A stretch of 64,000 bases of DNA. Source: Ceratodon purpureus. Taxonomy: Eukaryota > Streptophyta > Bryopsida > Pseudoditrichales > Ditrichaceae. Made by a program: the position numbers and the translations under genes. This document shows, one piece after another, positions 1-11,700 of this stretch. Numbering within the stretch: position 1 is the first letter of the stretch; each line of letters starts with the position of its first letter. The notes below the pieces were generated by a model that searched no databases, was not told the origin of the DNA, and saw only the letters and a list, made by a program, of their open reading frames with translations. The stretch covers positions 72,010,756-72,074,755 of the forward strand of contig CM026426.1 in NCBI GenBank assembly GCA_014871385.1. Reading direction: 5' to 3'.

Positions 1-19
1 CCTCTGCGCCGAAGGTCCA

Positions 20-493
20 TTGCTGAAACATTTGCCGAAGGCCTATCCCTTCATCACCGAAGAGGAGATTGTAGCCGTGTGGAGGCCAGGTGGTCAACCA
101 AACCGGTACGAGATCTGTAGGTGCACAGATCTTGCTGAGCGAAAGCAATTTGCAATCCAGTACTTCAAAGTCTACGGGAACAAGCCCGACAATTCGTATT
201 ATTCCCTCCGATTCTTGAGGGCTTGCTACGCTACTTTTGGTTATGGTTTACCTGTGAATTGGCTTGCGGAAGCAATGTCCTGCATGGCGCTTCGAGTGAA
301 GAATCAGCGCCGCAATCCTCTGAAGCTTGGGCCGGTGGCGACGCGCTGCCAAGTCGAAGGATTGTGCAAAATTATTGCACAATTGTCGTGCGGGAGCGCA
401 GCATCGGTGAACCTTGACCCTGGGGCATCCACTTCAGGTTCTTCATCTGCCTTTGCTTTATTCCACTTTGTAATATTCCACTTTCATTTCTAA
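20..493 (+). CDS. Hypothetical ORF near left edge, possibly partial
   Basis: A 157-codon open frame begins at the first in-frame ATG and ends at a stop in T-rich DNA. The first 110 residues look like real coding sequence (mixed composition, several Trp/Tyr/Cys, no low complexity). The last 20 are Phe/His-rich and probably run past the true end or into an intron. I recognise no domain. Upstream sequence is cut by the window edge, so a larger gene, perhaps part of a transposable element, is possible. The next supported coding region lies about 775 bp downstream. Confidence 0.3.
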   Translation: MLKHLPKAYPFITEEEIVAVWRPGGQPNRYEICRCTDLAERKQFAIQYFKVYGNKPDNSYYSLRFLRACYATFGYGLPVNWLAEAMSCMALRVKNQRRNPLKLGPVATRCQVEGLCKIIAQLSCGSAASVNLDPGASTSGSSSAFALFHFVIFHFHF

Positions 494-1268
494 TTTGAGA
501 GGATCTGTTTTGAGCCTTTATGTTGTGTGCTTACATGTTTCTCGTTTTTTGTCTTTCATTTTCCACTCTGTAACGACGATGCTCTTTACTTTTAAGGTTT
601 CGTGAAAGTGTTGTATTCGATGTTTTTTGTTTCATCCTTTCATTGCCTCGTCCAGTCTGAACACATTTGGGATTGATTCCTACATAATCAAGATAAATAT
701 GCGGTAACAACTTCTCAACAAGTCAGTTGATTAGGGATAAGATCAGAATTAACATCGTAGCATTGAATAAATTTGCGGACTGTTTTGTTGATTCGTGCAA
801 GGTGCTGGGGGGTATGAACCGTGAGACCACTTGATACCCGGATTGGGATTTATTTTTGAAATTTCTCAAAAGTAATAAGGAACTTTCAGAAGTTCGTGTT
901 GGCGGATTGGAAACTAGTTCTATTTTTTGCACATTAGAAAAGTCCAATTTGTAGAAAGAATCAAAAATTGTAGAGTCCACCACCATCAGAGTCTTCAGTA
1001 CTCATCTACTGAATCATACTCAACCAATCCTTGCAATGTTTTTAAAAAAAAAAAAAAAAGATAACCACGAGCGTTTGCTTAATCATTTATGACTTCCGCC
1101 TCCATATCATTTCAAAAGAGCATTTCATTGTTTCTGATATTTGACGTCTTTGCAATTTGCTAAAAATGAGGGTGGAATTTTGTGAGCTCAAGACTAAAAC
1201 ATTGCCTCTGGTTTATGGGGAGTTTTCTCTTGTGGTGAATCTACGTACTGACCACGCACAATCGATTT
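494..1268. other. AT-rich stretch without a recognised gene
   Basis: T-rich DNA with a poly-A run near 1040-1059. A minus-strand open frame at 723-986 has unremarkable composition and no recognisable motif. Nothing here supports a gene. Confidence 0.5.
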
Positions 1269-1826
1269 ATGAAGACCTACTTACCTCAATGTGTGCTTCC
1301 TGTTTGCAAAGCAGCGGTTACTTGCAACAAAAGCACGCAGACTCAAGATGCACTTGCTGGCGCAAAGGAGGAGGAGTTAGCGGCAGCAAAGGAGGTTGCT
1401 CAGACAGAAGCGCTTCTGAAGGAGGCGCGGATGAAGCTCGACTCCGCCTTGGAGAAGTTGCGTGAGGAGGACGACGACGCCGCGGATGCACTTCATGCAG
1501 CTTATCTTGCAGCATCAAAGGAGGCAAAGCAACTTCTGCGTGAGGGCGCTCCAGCTGCAGATTACGCAAACAAGGCTGCGGAGGTGAAGGCCATGGCCAC
1601 TGACCTTGATACTTTGCAAGCTGCAGACGCCGCTTTTCGGGAGGAGGTGCAGAGGCTCGAGTCCACCTGCGCAACGCAGGGTGAAGCATACCATGTGGCA
1701 GTTGATTTGTTTACTCGTGCTCAAGCGAAGGTTGCTGATGCACGCCAGCAGTCACTCGGACTTTCTACACCGAGCCCATTACAGAATGCCATTGTGCTTT
1801 ATGCAGCCACGCAGACAAGCGGGTAG
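1269..1826 (+). CDS. Ala/Glu-rich coiled-coil protein, unrecognised
   Basis: A 185-codon frame. From about residue 28 to 165 it is dominated by Ala, Glu, Lys, Leu and Asp in heptad-like spacing, including an EEDDDAADALHAAY stretch, which predicts a long coiled coil. GC-rich codon use contrasts with the AT-rich flanks and supports real coding. No catalytic or nucleic-acid-binding motif is visible. It could be one exon of a larger gene, because the first 25 residues look less like the rest and an upstream overlapping frame begins at 1157. Its link to the transposase at 2.8-6.8 kb is unknown. Confidence 0.4.
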   Translation: MKTYLPQCVLPVCKAAVTCNKSTQTQDALAGAKEEELAAAKEVAQTEALLKEARMKLDSALEKLREEDDDAADALHAAYLAASKEAKQLLREGAPAADYANKAAEVKAMATDLDTLQAADAAFREEVQRLESTCATQGEAYHVAVDLFTRAQAKVADARQQSLGLSTPSPLQNAIVLYAATQTSG

Positions 1827-2825
1827 TACATGTTACTGCGAAAATGGGAAATTCTGAGGACTTCAACGTTTTTAGCTACATACACGTTGTTCACAGACCA
1901 TAACCTTAAACTCTTCGAATTTCAGACTTACATAATGCTTTCATTTTGGTGATATTGATGGACAAAGACTTTCCTGGGCCTTGAAGTTGCAAACTAACTC
2001 AATGTTTTCCTCTTGTAAATAGAGTATCGTTTCTTAATTTGAAGAGCTCTTGCGGAAGTTCTGAACCATACAGAATGTTGTATCAGGTGGTCTGCTATAT
2101 TGTATACATTGCTTGGAGGTTTGTTGGTGAGCTTGTTAAGTTTGTTAAGCTTGTTGGTTTCGTAGTGGATTTTGTGACATTCAAAAATTGTAGCAAGATG
2201 TTTGTAACCGCAGCCCAAGCATGCGATGCATTTGATATAAGCATGTCATTGCACACATTGTTATAATCTTTGCGGAAATTTGTATTCAAGGTTGTCAGCA
2301 CGTAGTTTTGCTACTTATCTATACTCTTGCGGCTGCAACAATGAACACTGCATTTTTGTCGATAAATTAACAAGGCTAGATCAGTGGTGAAGCACCGACG
2401 TGTAACCCAACTATATGTTCCCGCCAATCTATTCCGCTTAATCTATTCCATCTCTCAGGACAACAAGTTCTAAAATAATGTTCACAACATCAAGTGGAGA
2501 ATAGTTGTTTAATCATGGTACCATCGCTACCGCACACAGCACTTGGTACTCGCAAAAATGGATGCCGAACCTAATTGGCTGTGGTTCTAGTACCTGGGAG
2601 CAACGACAATGTCCCAAGCAAAGGTGGCACCCACCGTACCAGCAAGGTTTTTGTACATTGTAAATCCTTTCCCCGCCACAAACTTGCTGCCCCCTTGATC
2701 TTCCACAGGGCCCCTTGGAGACTCAAAAACTTTTCTAATGCGCATCGAGTACTCGGTCTTTTGTAGATGTCGATACCAACACTCAGGAGTCTAGTACGTC
2801 CAAACTCAATGACTTTGGCCGATCT
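1827..2825. other. Intergenic stretch before the transposase
   Basis: AT-rich sequence with short open frames on both strands and no convincing coding signal. It contains a short iteration of GTT-rich words near 2125-2160. It may hold the left end of the element carrying the transposase, but I could not find a terminal inverted repeat or target duplication. Confidence 0.4.
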
Positions 2826-5800
2826 ATGCTTGGGGCAATCGAGCGGTCCGTGCAGGACCCGCCTCCAGGAACATTCACATCAAGGGATCTTCTGTGGGTG
2901 CTCCAACGGAGGGCACGGCGTGGAAAATACGGTAAGAACCTCGTGGTACAACAATGTTATATCCCGACGTCGCGAGTTCCAGATTCTGTGGCTGGTATGC
3001 AGTCCGGAAAAGATGGAGCTCAATGTGTGTTCCGAGAAACCAAGGAGAAGCCAAAGGCAGAGGCTCAAGAGAGAGGAGGGCCACGAACAGCTCTGCATTA
3101 CTCTAGGTATGCACCTGTACAAATTTCCAGCTTAGTCGGTGTGTTTATCATGCCTCTGAGATAACTGTGACATACTCCATGTGCCGGTGCAGGTGGCACT
3201 GTGAGTATGGGCCCGAGGATTTTTCGGGAATTGTAAAAGACATCACAGCCGACCTCTTGCCGAAGCCCAGAATGAAATTCAGCGTCTCTTCTTTGCCAAG
3301 GGAGGAAGCTCATCCGGGGTCCAACAAGTCTCCTTTAGGAAAAAAACAAAGGAAGCCTCCAAGAAAGTTCAAGCAGAAGCCGACATCTCCGCTGGATTTG
3401 AACTCGATTCCTGAGGTAGAACCAAGTCCGATGAAGCGTCGAAGAGCCCCCTGGAAGAAGGCCTCCGCAGACGTGGTCAACCCGGTATGTCCCGCTAAAT
3501 TAATGAGCAAGCACTTAACGCACTTGCGGAATAGGAGATGTGCGAAACCGGCTCCCATCTCAGACAATGGGTCCGAGAGTGCTGTTGACAGTGTTCAAGG
3601 TATCGACGGGACTGATTCAGGCATACATGACAACAAGACTGTAACACAAAAAAAAAAAAACTAGTTGTGCACCTAGAAAGAAGAAACTCCCCAATTTGAA
3701 TGCCGCAGTAAAGATCCCGAAATCTCCAAAGAGGGGTACAGCGAAGGGTGTTACGAAGAGACGTGGCACAAGGCGGAGCCTGAAGCCTGTGTCCTTGTCC
3801 ATGGAGGGGATTGGTTCAGTGCTAACAGACCTTTGTGCCCCATGGAGTGAACTTGTTCATTCACTGAACACTCCGGAAAGTCTCAAAGAAGGGGCCGTGA
3901 CAACTGCCCAAGTTCTGGGTGTCACGGCGCAAGATGGAGTTACGGGGTCAGTGTCATGGAGGGAGGAACAGGGATCGCAGTCGTCTGTTGCGTTCGATTC
4001 GTCGCAGGCATCAGGAACAGGATTTTCTGAGGCAAGAAGTAGGGATACTATACAGGGATCTTCCTATGCTGCACTCGCTGCCGTCCATACGGCATCAGAC
4101 TCCACGCAGACGGATGTCACGGACTGCGGGAGTCAGACATCGCACGTACCGCAAGGAGATACGGTCTTGCATGCTCCAGGCTCCATGCAATTGGAGGCTG
4201 ACATCGCTTTTGAGACAGGAACAGGTGGCCTCCAAGCATCCGACAGTGTCACGGTTAAGAAGGAAGGGTGTACTCGAAAGCAATAGAGGGACTCCAAGAA
4301 GAAGTGGGGTCTCTCCATAAAGCGAGGGTGCACTACGAGGTTCACAGTCAAGGTTCTGCTGCATGCGCCGCATGTATCGGAAGTGTGTATTTTACAGGGA
4401 AAGCACGTAGATGAAAACGGATTTCTTGTTCACGGGGGACTGAAAATTGGCAACCGTAGTGCTTATTCAGCCCACCTCTCCCTTGTCATAAAGGAGTTTG
4501 TTGACGGGTGTTTGCGGGAGGGATACAACGCTCATCAGATTATGAAGAAGCACTTGACATTCATCCGGAAGTGGCAGGCTGATGGAAAGGATGTCACAAA
4601 AGATCTCCTCATAACAAGGAAGGACATACGAACATATCCCAGAAGCTTGCGAGTGAGACCTACATGCTGAATCCAAATGACGCACAAAGCGTACAAATGT
4701 GGGTTCAGAAGAATCCTGACAAGACTTTTTACTACAGCGAGACCAACTTAGCTAGTCCCGTCCAGGTGCAGGGGCAACTAAACGGTGAAAATATGCCCTT
4801 CACTATTGGTATTCAAACACCTTGGCAGAGACTAATGATGGCACAACACGGGAATGGTGGCGGTGTGTCAATAGATGCTACCTTCGGGACAAATGATAAG
4901 AAGGTGAGCACTTCATACTCCCACAGTACTACTTTCCATGCGTTATCAGAACTACTTACGGCCTCAATTACTTTACAATTCTACGGTTCCTAATATCCAA
5001 GACATTGAAGCACACTAATACATTGCACTACCGTGACACTAATGCAGTTTCCTTTGTACACCTTAATGGTGTTTGATGAGTAACACCAAGGGATTCCGAT
5101 AGGTTGGGTCCTCACATCAAGATGCGGAGAGGTGAACTTAACGCCGTGGATGACCGCACTTAACCAGAACATGGCTACGACGTGCCCTGGGTGGAATCCT
5201 TCAGCTTTTATTGTTGACTGTGCTCCTGGTGAAATTAATGCACTCACGTAAGCTGCTCCTATCACTGCTTCTGGTTAAGTGTGTTACTGTTTCTACGTAG
5301 AGGAACCTCAACTTGTTCATATAAAACCGCAAAAACCCATTTTAAATCGTAACAGAGCTATGACGTCCCTTGAGGGTTCCGTGACTGCTCGTGACATTGT
5401 AGAGTACCAATGCTAGCCACAGAGAAAATGACATCCACTGAAGCGTAATGTGCCACTACTCCTGCTTGCTGAATCTATGGCGCTTTTACACTCTTGCAAA
5501 CTAATACAAACGATTTCACGAGTGCGATCGGAAGAATTTTGCGAAGCCTGTATTAATGTGACATCAAACTGCGTGTTTTGGTGTATTTGCAGAAAGGTAT
5601 GGCCGCAAACACCGGTGTTCTTGTGCTTGTGGCATGTTCGCCGAGCATGGCAAAAACATTCCTGTTACAAGATTTCGAATATTGCCCGTTGTGGGGAAGT
5701 GCTTCGTAAGCTGGGACAAATAATGTATGACAGGACGGCTCTACCTGGGAAAGCGTCGGAGGCCTGGGCAAGGGAGAAATTAGACGCCCTATCTAAGAAG

Positions 5801-6759
5801 TACCCGGTAGAGAAAGTGTTCTGGAAGTACATGGAGAAGCAGTGGTTGGGGAAAGTCCAAATGTGGGTTGTTGGTTACCCCAACCTGCCCTATGCGGGTC
5901 AGGATACCAACGCTGCTATTGAGGGCTATCATGGCTTCCTGAAGTCTATGCTGAAGTCTGAAAGGAGTCGTATGCACGGGAGACGTGTCGATTGGACAGT
6001 TACTGCTCTCACTGAGGACGTCGACGACCATTACTGGTACAAGTCCCTGAGAAAGGAGAAGGAATTCATCGATAACAAGCAGATGCAGGACTACGCGACA
6101 TCTTCAATCTTGAAGGCTCGTGAAATTCCTGACTCAGACGTATCTTTTGACCAAGAACCAGGGAATTGTGCACTAGTTAGTTCAACAGAACATCGCCACA
6201 TACGCTATGTGGTCCACAATCCTGGCGAAGAATGGGCAGGATGTAATTGTATTTGGGCTCAGAGAGGGAACTTGTGCAAGCATGTAATGAAGGTACTACT
6301 AATGGTACGACCAGACATAGCGGAGGGAACCATAGCACGATTTTGCGGCAAACAAGCAGGTAATGTCACGGGGGGGATGCAAAGGCTTCTGAATTGCCAA
6401 GAGTCGTTCCCGAGTTCTCCTTTGCGAGACTCAAGCCCCGTGGCAACACTTGCCCCGAGACTCAAACCTCGGCGCGGACAACCAATACGACCACGGATCT
6501 AAGTGAATCTCTAGTGCAATTGGTGATTACACTATCTAATGAAGTTTACGGGGAGCGACTGCTCATGGAGCACCTCGTTGCAGATTTAAACCAAGCTGTA
6601 GGGAGAGTAAAGGCATTGAAGGCAGAGATGCGGTCGGGAACAGTGCACTCACTTGTAGCCTCCCAAGTGTTACGTACTGTTGAAGATGGCAAGTATTTTA
6701 GTCTGGTGCGGGACAACGACTTCCTTAAGAGGGATTTAAGCCGGCATTCAGACGGATGA
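2826..6759 (+). pseudogene. Decayed MULE-type transposase with SWIM zinc finger
   Basis: A multi-exon Mutator-like transposase that would cut and paste its own element. Exons can be followed at 2826-3106, about 3193-3660, 3661-4902, 5048-5256 and 5592-6502; the intron 4903-5047 has clear GT/AG borders. The N-terminal part is Lys/Arg/Ser-rich. The core shows SIDATFGTN (first Asp, near 4875), FIVDCAPGE (second Asp, near 5215) and TNAAIEGYHG (Glu, near 5915). A SWIM finger CNCIW...CKH lies near 6242-6285, and a coiled-coil tail continues in another frame to 6759. Lesions: length change in the poly-A at 3650-3661, an in-frame TAG near 4285, loss of one base near 4628, and TAA at 5081-5083 where a Trp codon is expected. 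It probably belongs with the Ulp1 gene to its right, since both share the RTGTCACR motif, but element ends were not found. Confidence 0.8.
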
Positions 6760-7079
6760 AAATAGGTGTCTAGGTAGAGGAACTGTGACTCTCGTTCAGA
6801 CATGAATAAAGTTAGGGCACTGCTTGTGACACTAGCGACCCTACCTCCACCATCAGACTCCCGTACTTTTGTTCATATCTTCGTGGAGCTACAGAACGTC
6901 ACATGGGTGTGGCCTCGCTTCAAGGGCAGGCTACCTCTTAGGGTTCACATATTAGATAGGTAGATTATGCATTAATCAGTCTTTGTCACATAGTGTTATA
7001 GCCGTTTTTTGGACACGGCTTTAGGTCCATTTTCAGATGACACTAATACGCGGATTCGTCGTGTACCGGGGGGGCATCA

Positions 7080-7463
7080 TTAAGAGACCTGAAGTTCCTT
7101 AGTCCTCTCTCTTTGCAACTTTTCTCTTCTTCTATCGAGTGATGCATCATGGCCGAGGATAGTATAGTTTCTCTGGAAGACGAGGTCGTTGAGTTCCTTA
7201 TATCTTGGGCTTCTTTGGGTGACGCTGTCAAAGATGATCTGGTCGAAGACTTCTCTGTCAGCAACGATGGGGCCGTGGACAAAGACACGCGTACTAACAC
7301 CATCCGAGAGAACAGCATGGGCGAACCCACTATAGAGCCAAGCACTGTCTGCGTTTTCAGGGAACGGGCATCCAATGCAGCCGCAACTGAGAAGATCCAG
7401 CGTGAGGGACGGAGGGAGCGTGCCAGTTCCGGTAGATGACATCCTTACTGTAGACCTAAGCAA
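7080..7463 (-). CDS. Unrecognised ORF conserved between both Ulp1 element copies
   Basis: A 127-codon minus-strand frame of natural-looking composition. Part of it (EVFDQIIFDSVTQRS) has a recognisable counterpart in the second element copy near 17250-17340 (EVFGTDIMRS). That conservation favours the minus strand over the overlapping plus-strand frame 7149-7439. It lies downstream of the Ulp1 gene on the same strand and may be a separate small gene or a final exon. No domain is recognised. Confidence 0.45.
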   Translation of the reverse strand: MLRSTVRMSSTGTGTLPPSLTLDLLSCGCIGCPFPENADSAWLYSGFAHAVLSDGVSTRVFVHGPIVADREVFDQIIFDSVTQRSPRYKELNDLVFQRNYTILGHDASLDRRREKLQRERTKELQVS

Positions 7464-8716
7464 GGTGTTCTGGTCGCGTCCACAAATGCCACGCAGAAGT
7501 CTTCGTACTTGGAAGATCTGAAGGCAACTTGGCCAGCGCGTTACTGATAGCTAAAGGCAAGCTTCGTCGTCGGTGTGGACTACAGGTGACATTCTGTGGA
7601 TCTTGATCCAGAATCTTGAATTATAGAGCGGGTCAGAGAGTATGCGCAGGTCCTGGATAGAAGTTCAAGAGGGCGTCTGGGACCATAGGACATAGACAAT
7701 GTCTAGAACATAGGACATAGGCATTAGTCAGTCTAGTAGGCAGTGTCACGGGAGGACTTAGCTTGTGTGTGACGCTACCGCATTCAATCGGATATATAAG
7801 ACACCTTTTCTTCATTCTTCTCCTCTTTGAACTGTTGATTCCCGTCGCTTATGCAGCAGCATGGGTCTTGCCATGGGCTACTTTCGCTTGGTTGTGGTCG
7901 TAGAAGTGCGAGTCCCTTTCCATGTACTCTTATGTATTGTGGCTGCACTGGTAGTGATGCTACTGTTTTTGGTGTTCGGATTGAGGAAGATCCTCGCCGT
8001 GAAGGTTGGACCGCCGCCCCGAGTCTCTAGCATTTCTACTGGCCAGATCGGCCGGAAGAGGCGGTTTAGGATCTTGCGACCACAAGGTGCGGCGTCAGGA
8101 GCAGTGGGGGTGCGTCTTCGGGGTTTCGACGCGGACGACCACGGACTGGAAGATGTTGCGGGAGAGCAGTGGACCAACGCACATGGTCATTGTCTATGGG
8201 AAGAGTTCTCCTTAGGAATGAGCAACAAGGCGGCGGATAATGTTAGCAATCACAGTGCAGACTAGGGCAGTGTGTTTAGCAATGGCAGCAAGGATTGGTC
8301 TTCTTCGTCCGCAGTTCCATGTATTTCATAGGGTGCAGCGTACAATGTTGTATTACATGGTCTCTGTATAGGGCACTTGTTTTGTAATGAAAAATCAAAT
8401 GTCTTGTAATGAAAGGACAGATATGCCATAAATCTGTTTTCATTCGCATTCACAGTCTTGTGTAGGAGATAAAGCATTTTGGGGTCGAGTGTCACAACAC
8501 GCGTCACGGATTGTGCTCACTCGGATTGAATAAATAGGTAGTAAACAAATGCAGTCATGACGTACTGTACTTTATAAACGCGTTTGCCACTTCACATACT
8601 AAGATTACAAACTAACGCTACGGGATCCTATGGAGGGAGGGCCCCGCCCGGAAATCCTAATTCCGTCCCTACTGATCGTGCCAATGTCACAACTGTCTTT
8701 CGCCCGCGGCCACGCA
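7464..8716. other. Spacer between small ORF and Ulp1 gene
   Basis: No recognised gene. A plus-strand ORF at 7861-8265 (134 codons) has a hydrophobic stretch at residues 9-42 that could be a membrane segment, preceded by a TATATAAG sequence near 7792. An overlapping minus-strand frame makes it uncertain. RTGTCACR motifs occur at 7585, 7742, 8490 and 8683. Confidence 0.3.
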
Positions 8717-11700
8717 CTATAGCTTCTTCAGTACCCTTAGTCTATGCTTTCGTGCAGGAGCACACTTCCCATTCATCAGGAGGTCAGCGTCATCTTTTTC
8801 AGCGGGATTTTTGTATTTCAGGGGACAGAACGGAGCAATGTATCTAGTGTCTCTAACACGAGGGTCCAGTTCTTTCGCGAGTAGCACCATCATCTCGACG
8901 TTGAAGTCTCTAATGTTGTATGCTTGCAAGTAATCTTCGGAGAGCTGCACCGTTGTCGCAGCAAGATCCTTCGCGCGATCGTGTGAAACAATCAGGTCCA
9001 CAAAGGTCAGAAGTTAGTGTCATGGACCCGCAGTGTCACGGAGTATTTCGCAAGGTGGTATCGTAGTGGGCGTTCCATGCACGGGAAATGTACTCACCTT
9101 CAGGTATAGCATGGCGTTACATATGGACAAGTGGTCGCACTCGGTGTTCCCAGTTTGCTGGGTGACTTCCACCGTGACAACTTCTTCAATCTCTTGCTTG
9201 GGTTCGCCGCAGAGACATTGCCAGGCCTTCGACAGAGAACGCCAGAACTCTGAGTGAATCCCTCTCGGTTTATGAATCCCGCTTAAGGAGTCAAAGAGGA
9301 GCAACGCACTTTGTTAAAGAACTAGAATCGACGAGTGGTCGCAACACACCCACGGAATTATGAGGTCCTTCACACTCCGTGGGTCCACACCTGCCGGGGG
9401 CGTCAACCATTTCTTCGCGAACTTCTTTACTTCATCGGGACGGTCCATGATTGAGGGAAGGATGGAACTTACGTAAGAACTCACAATGTGGATGTGGGCG
9501 AGCAAGTTCTCACCACCAGCCTATACTAGCCGTGACATTGCAAAATCCACGATATCGTTTCCAAGGCGCGTTTTCACATGCTTCAGGTCCCGGATAGTCT
9601 TGTGTTTCATTATTATTTCTTTCCCGCACTGGTTGGAAAATACTGTCTTAGGCTTCCTAATAGAACCCTCTCCACCTTTGGGTACGCTCTTTAAGAGGTC
9701 GTCTACTTTGAGAACGCGGTAAACCTCCTCTAAGGACAGACTTGGGAATTGAACATCACCAACACGTCGCTCACTCCCACATGCTGGGGCTACTGACCCT
9801 TTCTTCTCCTTAGTATGCTCCTCTGTTGGAGGCGCCATCGCTATGTTCGGCTTCAGGTTCTTCTAGACGTCATCGGAATGGCTTGATAAGCCTATCAATT
9901 GCTCGACGGCCTCGGATTGGCCGTCTTTCTGGAACTTTTGTGAGAGATTTAGAGGGCAATTGTTAAAACCGTCTTGAAGTGACACTAAATCCGGCGAACG
10001 TCCGCAATGGATTGATACTCCTATGATAGGGGCCAAATTCCCGTTGATCCATTGAGACAAGGAGCCCTCAAACGTGGGTGCTTCTACATCGACCCTTCGG
10101 ACGCCTTCTACGCTCCGCATCACCTGTGTTACGGTCATACAGAGTTCCTCTGTTGGTGACTCATGTTTGGCCTTTATGGTGTGCGCGATCTCAGGGAACA
10201 ATGTCAGGATTGGACACTTTTGTGACCTCTGTCCCCCATGTACTTCAACCTGGTCTTCACTGCCACTGCGTAATGTCGCGGTGAATTCGGATTCGGGGGA
10301 AGTCCGGACATTTGCTGTGTCACCACGCTCTTCGCCTTCAGAGGTACGTGTCTCAAAATCCGCTCGGTATTCCATACCGTCAAAAGTATATGGGTTGTTC
10401 CTGTCAGCATCTCCAGCGCCCGGTTCGGGAGCTTTGGAGTCACTGTCACGGACTCCTGCTTCTCGACAGTCCGTGCCCGTCACAATAGCGCTCAAAGACG
10501 GTTCCGCCCCTGGTGCGACCTCCTTGGGAAGACCATGTTCCAAATCGGCAATGTCGTCTCCAGTGGCACGCTGAAGTTCACAAGTAAGACTGCTGTCAGC
10601 CAAGTTTCTCGGAGGGTTTTTCAAGGAGACGTCAGGCGTAACACCTAGAAGATGAGCACGGTCAGTGGCGGCTTCCAAACCTAAATCCGATTCTTTGCTT
10701 TTTTCAATCCTCGCATTCGGTGCGTCCACGTACTGTGCGTCTCCTCAAGCTGACGGGAGGAGAGCCTTTGTTGACCTCCCTCAACATTGCCTCTTTTGTG
10801 ACGCTGCCAGTGCGCGTAGTCTTCCTTCCTTGTGGCCGCGGCAATCTTAGCAACAAGTCAACGGATGTCATTCCAGAGGGATGCCACCTCACCGGTGCAA
10901 AAAGGAGTGTAAGGTCTAGGCACCCATCCAATGTCACGTTCCTCTCTGGTGCCCAACGTCGTCAGCCACGGTTCCCATTGTTCAGCCCAATGACGTAGAC
11001 TTTTTGCGCACCACGCCTGGTCAAATTGGAATGAACTCATGGTGGCGTGGTCTTGTAGGGCCCGGAACTGTACGTTCCTGACCCACCTCATCACGTCCGG
11101 CACGAAGTCGTCCCCTTCTCCGTCTCGTATTGCCGTGATCACTGCTTTCAATCAATGGAGTGCAACTTGTCGGCCCTCGAGCCCTGCATCTGCAAAGTAG
11201 ATATGCCTTTGGTAGGCAAACATTGCGGCTGCCCGCATGATCCGCTTCTCTTCTCTATAAGCCTCACAGATAATCTCCTTCGACACCCCATACAAAGGAC
11301 ACGCAAGTTGACGAAAGGGACCGTATTCATACAAGATATATATCTTCAAGACGTAAACAAGGGACGCGGGCTCGATTGGACGTGCTCGCTTCTACAGAAG
11401 GCGTTGCCGCACCATTCAGGGACTCAGGCACTGCGGAAAAAAAAGAATTCTCCCGATCAAGTATTGCATCCCGGGTATACAGAGACACAGGCGCGCAAGA
11501 CAAGTAACCAACAAAACCAGAGGTCCATCTAATGAGAAGGGGAGTAGGCGTTACAGTGAACCCTCAGTCGTGTATCCATGGCAGGGACGGCAAGTCCTTC
11601 AAAACATCTGGGTTGTCCATGAGGATTTGCCAAAACGGGCACCAATCCCAAACAATTTGTTCTATTGTCCACGCGTGTTGCCTCCTGAATTTCGCCATAG